A DNA stretch of 64,000 bases from an uncultured Bacteroidia bacterium (GTDB lineage: Bacteria > Bacteroidota > Bacteroidia > Bacteroidales > F082). How positions within the stretch are numbered: the first letter of the stretch is position 1; each line of letters opens with the position of its first letter. Below the pieces are notes generated by a model that saw nothing but the letters and a program-made list of their open reading frames with translations, was not told the origin of the DNA and did not search any database. Positions 60,821 to 64,000 of this stretch are shown here, piece by piece. The translations under genes and the position numbers were made by a program. The stretch covers positions 310,001 through 374,000 of the forward strand of contig CADADR010000002.1 in NCBI GenBank assembly GCA_902786745.1, written 5' to 3'.

Positions 60821-63238
60821 ATGCTCAAAAAACACATCATTTTTCTTGCTTTCGCCACTTTCGTGACGATGAGCCTTCATGCACAAAACCTAGACACCAC
60901 TAATGTTCAGAACCTGGATGAGGTGATAATCAACGGTGTGCGCCTCCAAAAGAACGCCCCCTTCTCTGTCACCAACATCGAGAAAGTGGAACTCAGTGAC
61001 TTTTCGAAAACTGGCCAAGAGCTCCCCTTCCTGTTCGCCAAGACGCCTGGCATCATCGCATGGGGTGAGAACGGCATAGGCTCCGGCACCTCCTACATGC
61101 GCATCCGTGGCACCGGCGACTCGCGCATCAACGTCACCCTCGACGGCGTGTCGCTCAACTCGCCCGAGGACCAGTGCGTGTTCTGGGCCAACATGAACAG
61201 CTACGGCTCACTGCTCAGCTCGGTGCAGATCCAACGTGGCGTGGGTAGCTCCACCAACGGCGACGGCGCCTTCGGCGGCACGATATCCCTGACATCGGCC
61301 AAGCCTTCCTTCGTGCCAAGTGCCGAAATCACGGGGTCCTACGGCTCGTTCAACACGCTTAACTTCGGTGCCAAGGCCTCCACGGGCCTGCTGTGGAACC
61401 ACCTCATCGTCGACGGAGCCTACCATGAGACCCACACCGACGGCTTCATCCACGGCACCAAGGGCCGCAGCGGCAGCTACTACGGCGGCCTCACCTGGAT
61501 GGGCAAGAACTTCATCCTCCGCTACAAGAACATCGGTAACTTCGAGATGACCGGTCAGGCCTGGAACGGCGTGACGGCTGGCAACAATGACATGAGCCTC
61601 ATGGACGGCACCTACGGCATCCCAACGGGCATCAAGACTTACGCCGATATGTATAAGGTGGGGCTGGGACAGTTCAACTCGCTCTACGAATACCTCGTCA
61701 CCGACGAGGACGGCAACTTCGTCAAGGACGAAAACGGCAACTACATGACCCAACGCTACCAGATGAACGACGGCACCTTCTGGGACCGCACCACCGACAA
61801 CTTCTGGCAAGACCACAACCTGCTCTCCGCCGCATGGGAGATCAACGAGCACTGGTCGACCACGGCCACGCTGCACTACACCTACGGCTACGGCTATTAC
61901 GAGGAGTTCCGCCCCAACAACAAACTCTCGAAGTTCGGCATGACCTACTATGATGCCGAAGGCAATCAGGTGAAGAAGACCGACTTCGTCCGCAAGAAAG
62001 GACTCCGCCAGGACACCTACGGCCTCGTGTGGTTCACCCGTTACAAGAACGCAAACTGGAACGTCATCGGCGGCATCTCAGCCCAGAACTTCCAAGGCAA
62101 CCACTTCGGCTATGTGACTTACATCGCCAACCAAGGCGTCGCTGACAAATACCTCGCCGATGGCGACTACAAATACTACGACTCCGACGCACAGAAGCTC
62201 GACGGCAACGTCTTCGTCAAGGCGGCCTACACCTTCGCCGACCACTGGACCGTATTCGGCGACATGCAGTTCCGCTATGTGGACTACAAGACCAACGGCA
62301 TCAACGACAAGTTCTACGAAGAAGGAAGCCAATATTACAACCAAGAGCTCAATATCCACGAGAAGTACCCCTTCTTCAACCCCAAGGGCGGCATCTCCTT
62401 CGACACGGACAGCCACCACGCCTACGCCTCCGTGGCCATGAGCCACCGCGAGCCCGAGCGTAACAACTTCACCGACAACGGTTCCTATCCCTTCCCCAAG
62501 CCCGAACAACTCCTCGACTATGAGTTGGGCTACAACTACAACGGAAGCATCTTCCAGGCCGGCGCCAACCTCTATTATATGGACTACAACAACCAGTTCG
62601 TGCAGACCGGCGCGGTGAGCGACATCGGCGAGGCCCTGACCACCAATATCAAGGACTCGTACCGCATGGGCGTGGAGCTGCAGGCAGGCGTAAGCCCCAC
62701 CAAATGGTTGACCATCGAGGCCAACGCCGCCTTGAGCCAAAACAAGGTCAAGGACTTCGACGAGGTCGTGGAGAACTGGGACGACTGGGAAGGCAACGTC
62801 GATGCCAACGGCAATGCTTACGACGGTGACGGCTACGATGTCATCCATTACGACAACTCCACCCTGGCCTTCTCGCCTTCGGCCATCCTGAACGGCTTCG
62901 TCACCTTCCACCACAAGGGCTTCGAGGCCACCTGGCACACAAACTACGTCTCGCGCATGTATCTCGACAACACCCAGAACCTCGACCGTTCGTTGCCGGC
63001 CTACAGCACCTCCAACGTCAGCCTCGGCTACACGCTGAAACCCAAGAAAGTCGTCAAGGAAGCCATCGTGAAGGTGAACTTCAACAACATCTTCAACAAG
63101 CGCTACGCCGCCAGCGGCTGGGTCTATTCGGCCATCTGCGACAGCTACGGCCACCCCAACGACAACCGCTACTACCAGATCGGCTTCATCCCGATGGCAG
63201 GTTTCCATGTCATGGGCAATCTGACGTTGAGGTTCTAA
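60821..63238 (+). CDS. TonB-dependent receptor, thiamine-regulated
   Basis: The protein has 805 residues. The signal peptide ends at SLHAQ. A TonB-box-like LDEVIINGVR and plug domain (about 40-150; SYMRIRGTGDSRINVTLDGV) precede a 22-strand-type barrel ending in the C-terminal aromatic strand GNLTLRF. No CarboxypepD_reg-like extension is present, unlike SusC. The TPP riboswitch upstream, together with the known association of THI elements with outer-membrane receptors in Bacteroidetes, points to uptake of thiamine or a precursor. The substrate is inferred. No other thiamine gene is in the window. Confidence 0.9.
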   Translation: MLKKHIIFLAFATFVTMSLHAQNLDTTNVQNLDEVIINGVRLQKNAPFSVTNIEKVELSDFSKTGQELPFLFAKTPGIIAWGENGIGSGTSYMRIRGTGDSRINVTLDGVSLNSPEDQCVFWANMNSYGSLLSSVQIQRGVGSSTNGDGAFGGTISLTSAKPSFVPSAEITGSYGSFNTLNFGAKASTGLLWNHLIVDGAYHETHTDGFIHGTKGRSGSYYGGLTWMGKNFILRYKNIGNFEMTGQAWNGVTAGNNDMSLMDGTYGIPTGIKTYADMYKVGLGQFNSLYEYLVTDEDGNFVKDENGNYMTQRYQMNDGTFWDRTTDNFWQDHNLLSAAWEINEHWSTTATLHYTYGYGYYEEFRPNNKLSKFGMTYYDAEGNQVKKTDFVRKKGLRQDTYGLVWFTRYKNANWNVIGGISAQNFQGNHFGYVTYIANQGVADKYLADGDYKYYDSDAQKLDGNVFVKAAYTFADHWTVFGDMQFRYVDYKTNGINDKFYEEGSQYYNQELNIHEKYPFFNPKGGISFDTDSHHAYASVAMSHREPERNNFTDNGSYPFPKPEQLLDYELGYNYNGSIFQAGANLYYMDYNNQFVQTGAVSDIGEALTTNIKDSYRMGVELQAGVSPTKWLTIEANAALSQNKVKDFDEVVENWDDWEGNVDANGNAYDGDGYDVIHYDNSTLAFSPSAILNGFVTFHHKGFEATWHTNYVSRMYLDNTQNLDRSLPAYSTSNVSLGYTLKPKKVVKEAIVKVNFNNIFNKRYAASGWVYSAICDSYGHPNDNRYYQIGFIPMAGFHVMGNLTLRF

Positions 63239-63246
63239 AGCTGGAA

Positions 63247-63376
63247 GAGATTCCCTTCGGGAATGGAGAATTCGTCCAACTAAAATGCGGCGGCTTGTAG
63301 CGTTTACAACGGGTAAACATTACTTGCCGCCGCTTATTATACGAGTACTTTACGCCATTCCCCGCAGGGGAATCTC
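63247..63376. repeat. 130-bp composite palindromic element
   Basis: Outer arms GAGATTCCC (63247-63255)/GGGAATCTC (63368-63376), second arms GGGAATGG (63259-63266)/CCATTCCC (63355-63362), and a centre of GCGGCGGC (63287-63294)/GCCGCCGC (63326-63333) around GTTTAC/GTAAAC (63302-63307/63313-63318). It can fold as one long cruciform or three hairpins. It lies between convergent genes and may terminate both; no strong T run follows. Confidence 0.75.
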
Positions 63377-63384
63377 AATTCCGT

Positions 63385-64000
63385 TTATTTCGTTTTTGCA
63401 ATGCGTTTCGCCACGCCGATGGCGCCTGTGGGACAGACGAGTCGGCAGAGGTGGCAGCCCACGCAACGCTTTCCATCGAGATGCGGCTGACGCAGGTCGG
63501 CATCGAAGGTGATGGCCTGATGGCCGCCGTCCTGGCAGGAGGTGTAGCAACGGCCGCAACCGATGCATTGCTCACGGTCGAAGGTGGGATACACGATGGT
63601 GTCGCGGTCGAGGTTGGTGGGCGTGTCGAAATTGGGGAGCTCCTCTCCTACCAGATCCGACAGATGCTCGATGCCGCGTTCTGCCATATAGTTTTGTAGT
63701 CCCAGCACGAGGTCGTCGATGATGCGGTAGCCGTACTGCATCACGGCGGTGCACACCTGCACGTTGGTGCAGCCCAGCTGGATGAACTCCAAAGCGTCGC
63801 GCCAGGTCTCAATGCCACCGATGCCACTCAGCTCGATGCGTTTGCCATGGTTGGTGGCGGTGAAAATGGGATTTTTCGCCATCTCAAGGATATGGCGCAA
63901 TGCGATGGGTTTCACGGCGCGGCCTGAGAGTCCGGAGACGGTCTTCTTATCGGCCACGGCACCGCGACTGTTCATGGTCACGCTCTTGATGGTGTTGATG
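63385..64000 (-). CDS. preA: dihydropyrimidine dehydrogenase subunit PreA, C-terminal part
   Basis: The minus-strand frame is open to the right edge, so the N-terminus is missing. It reads INTIKSVTMNSRG at the edge, then AVKPIALRHILEMA and the flavin-binding SGIGGIETWRDALEFIQLG (key: GIGGI and GCTNVQVCTA), and ends with two [4Fe-4S] motifs, CIGCGRCYTSC and CVGCHLCRLVC. This is the C-terminus of PreA, which with PreT reduces uracil and thymine using NADH. The gene's own promoter is outside the window. Confidence 0.93.
   Translation of the reverse strand, partial: INTIKSVTMNSRGAVADKKTVSGLSGRAVKPIALRHILEMAKNPIFTATNHGKRIELSGIGGIETWRDALEFIQLGCTNVQVCTAVMQYGYRIIDDLVLGLQNYMAERGIEHLSDLVGEELPNFDTPTNLDRDTIVYPTFDREQCIGCGRCYTSCQDGGHQAITFDADLRQPHLDGKRCVGCHLCRLVCPTGAIGVAKRIAKTK

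Noticed and set aside
62078..63208. 376-codon minus-strand frame opposite the TonB receptor
   Set aside because: Val/Gly/Asp-rich antisense shadow; the plus strand encodes a complete receptor barrel.

Overview
This window looks like a chromosomal segment from a member of the Bacteroidales (Bacteroidetes), probably an uncultured gut or rumen lineage. The reasons are: many copies of the Bacteroidetes sigma-ABfr promoter (TTTG or TTG, about 19 bp, TAnnTTTG); start codons without Shine-Dalgarno sequences; cargo proteins with type IX secretion system (T9SS) C-terminal domains; a TonB-dependent receptor; DUF3078 and PF13568 outer-membrane barrels; and family-typical genes such as the TGS-uridine kinase fusion, the four-helix-bundle suffix protein and the exonuclease-DnaE fusion. 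No phage, IS element, rRNA operon or CRISPR array was seen. The genome is dense, with intergenic spacers rich in small palindromic dispersed repeats.

Layout. 1-3881 (minus): an operon of a putative lipoprotein, a radical SAM/SPASM enzyme, shikimate kinase and a TPR-histidine kinase cut by the window edge. The lipoprotein and the enzyme look like the poorly characterised rSAM/lipoprotein system. 4039-12027 (plus): a small barrel, then a 2374-residue modular T9SS surface protein; between them lies a phased cluster of DnaA-box-like 9-mers. 12127-19794 (minus): a secreted protein, a DUF58 protein, thioredoxin and an exonuclease-fused DNA polymerase III alpha. 19953-28961: a T9SS protein, an EamA transporter, S16, a degenerate phosphatase, a YebC regulator, a class III cyclase-like protein without its metal ligands, a DUF3078 protein, RmlD, a phosphohexomutase and tRNA-Met. 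29085-37916: an SH3 lipoprotein, AtoE, TruA, Aat, arginine deiminase and a GH2 beta-galactosidase. 37992-43549 (minus): thioesterase, lipoprotein, NadE, nucleoside kinase, TPR lipoprotein and RecA. 44157-51623: EEP hydrolase, TlpA-like oxidoreductase, MATE pump, Nnr, an AT-rich two-gene cassette (a 2-TM protein and a GIY-YIG-type nuclease) and a HAD hydrolase. 51697-64000: Tex, a C10 protease, a very small lipoprotein, a barrel, TrmN6, RimM, a heavy-metal exporter, a four-helix/zinc protein, a TPP riboswitch driving a TonB receptor, and the C-terminal part of PreA.

The most interesting points are: (i) the rSAM/lipoprotein pair, whose lipoprotein carries three copies of a Y-G-x-P motif; (ii) the AT-rich membrane-protein/GIY-YIG cassette set inside a housekeeping operon, a candidate defence module; (iii) the Pycsar-like cyclase homologue with both metal-binding aspartates replaced; (iv) the TPP riboswitch upstream of a TonB receptor; and (v) the origin-like repeat cluster at 4729-4774. 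All assignments come from reading sequence and translations by eye; no database search was run.
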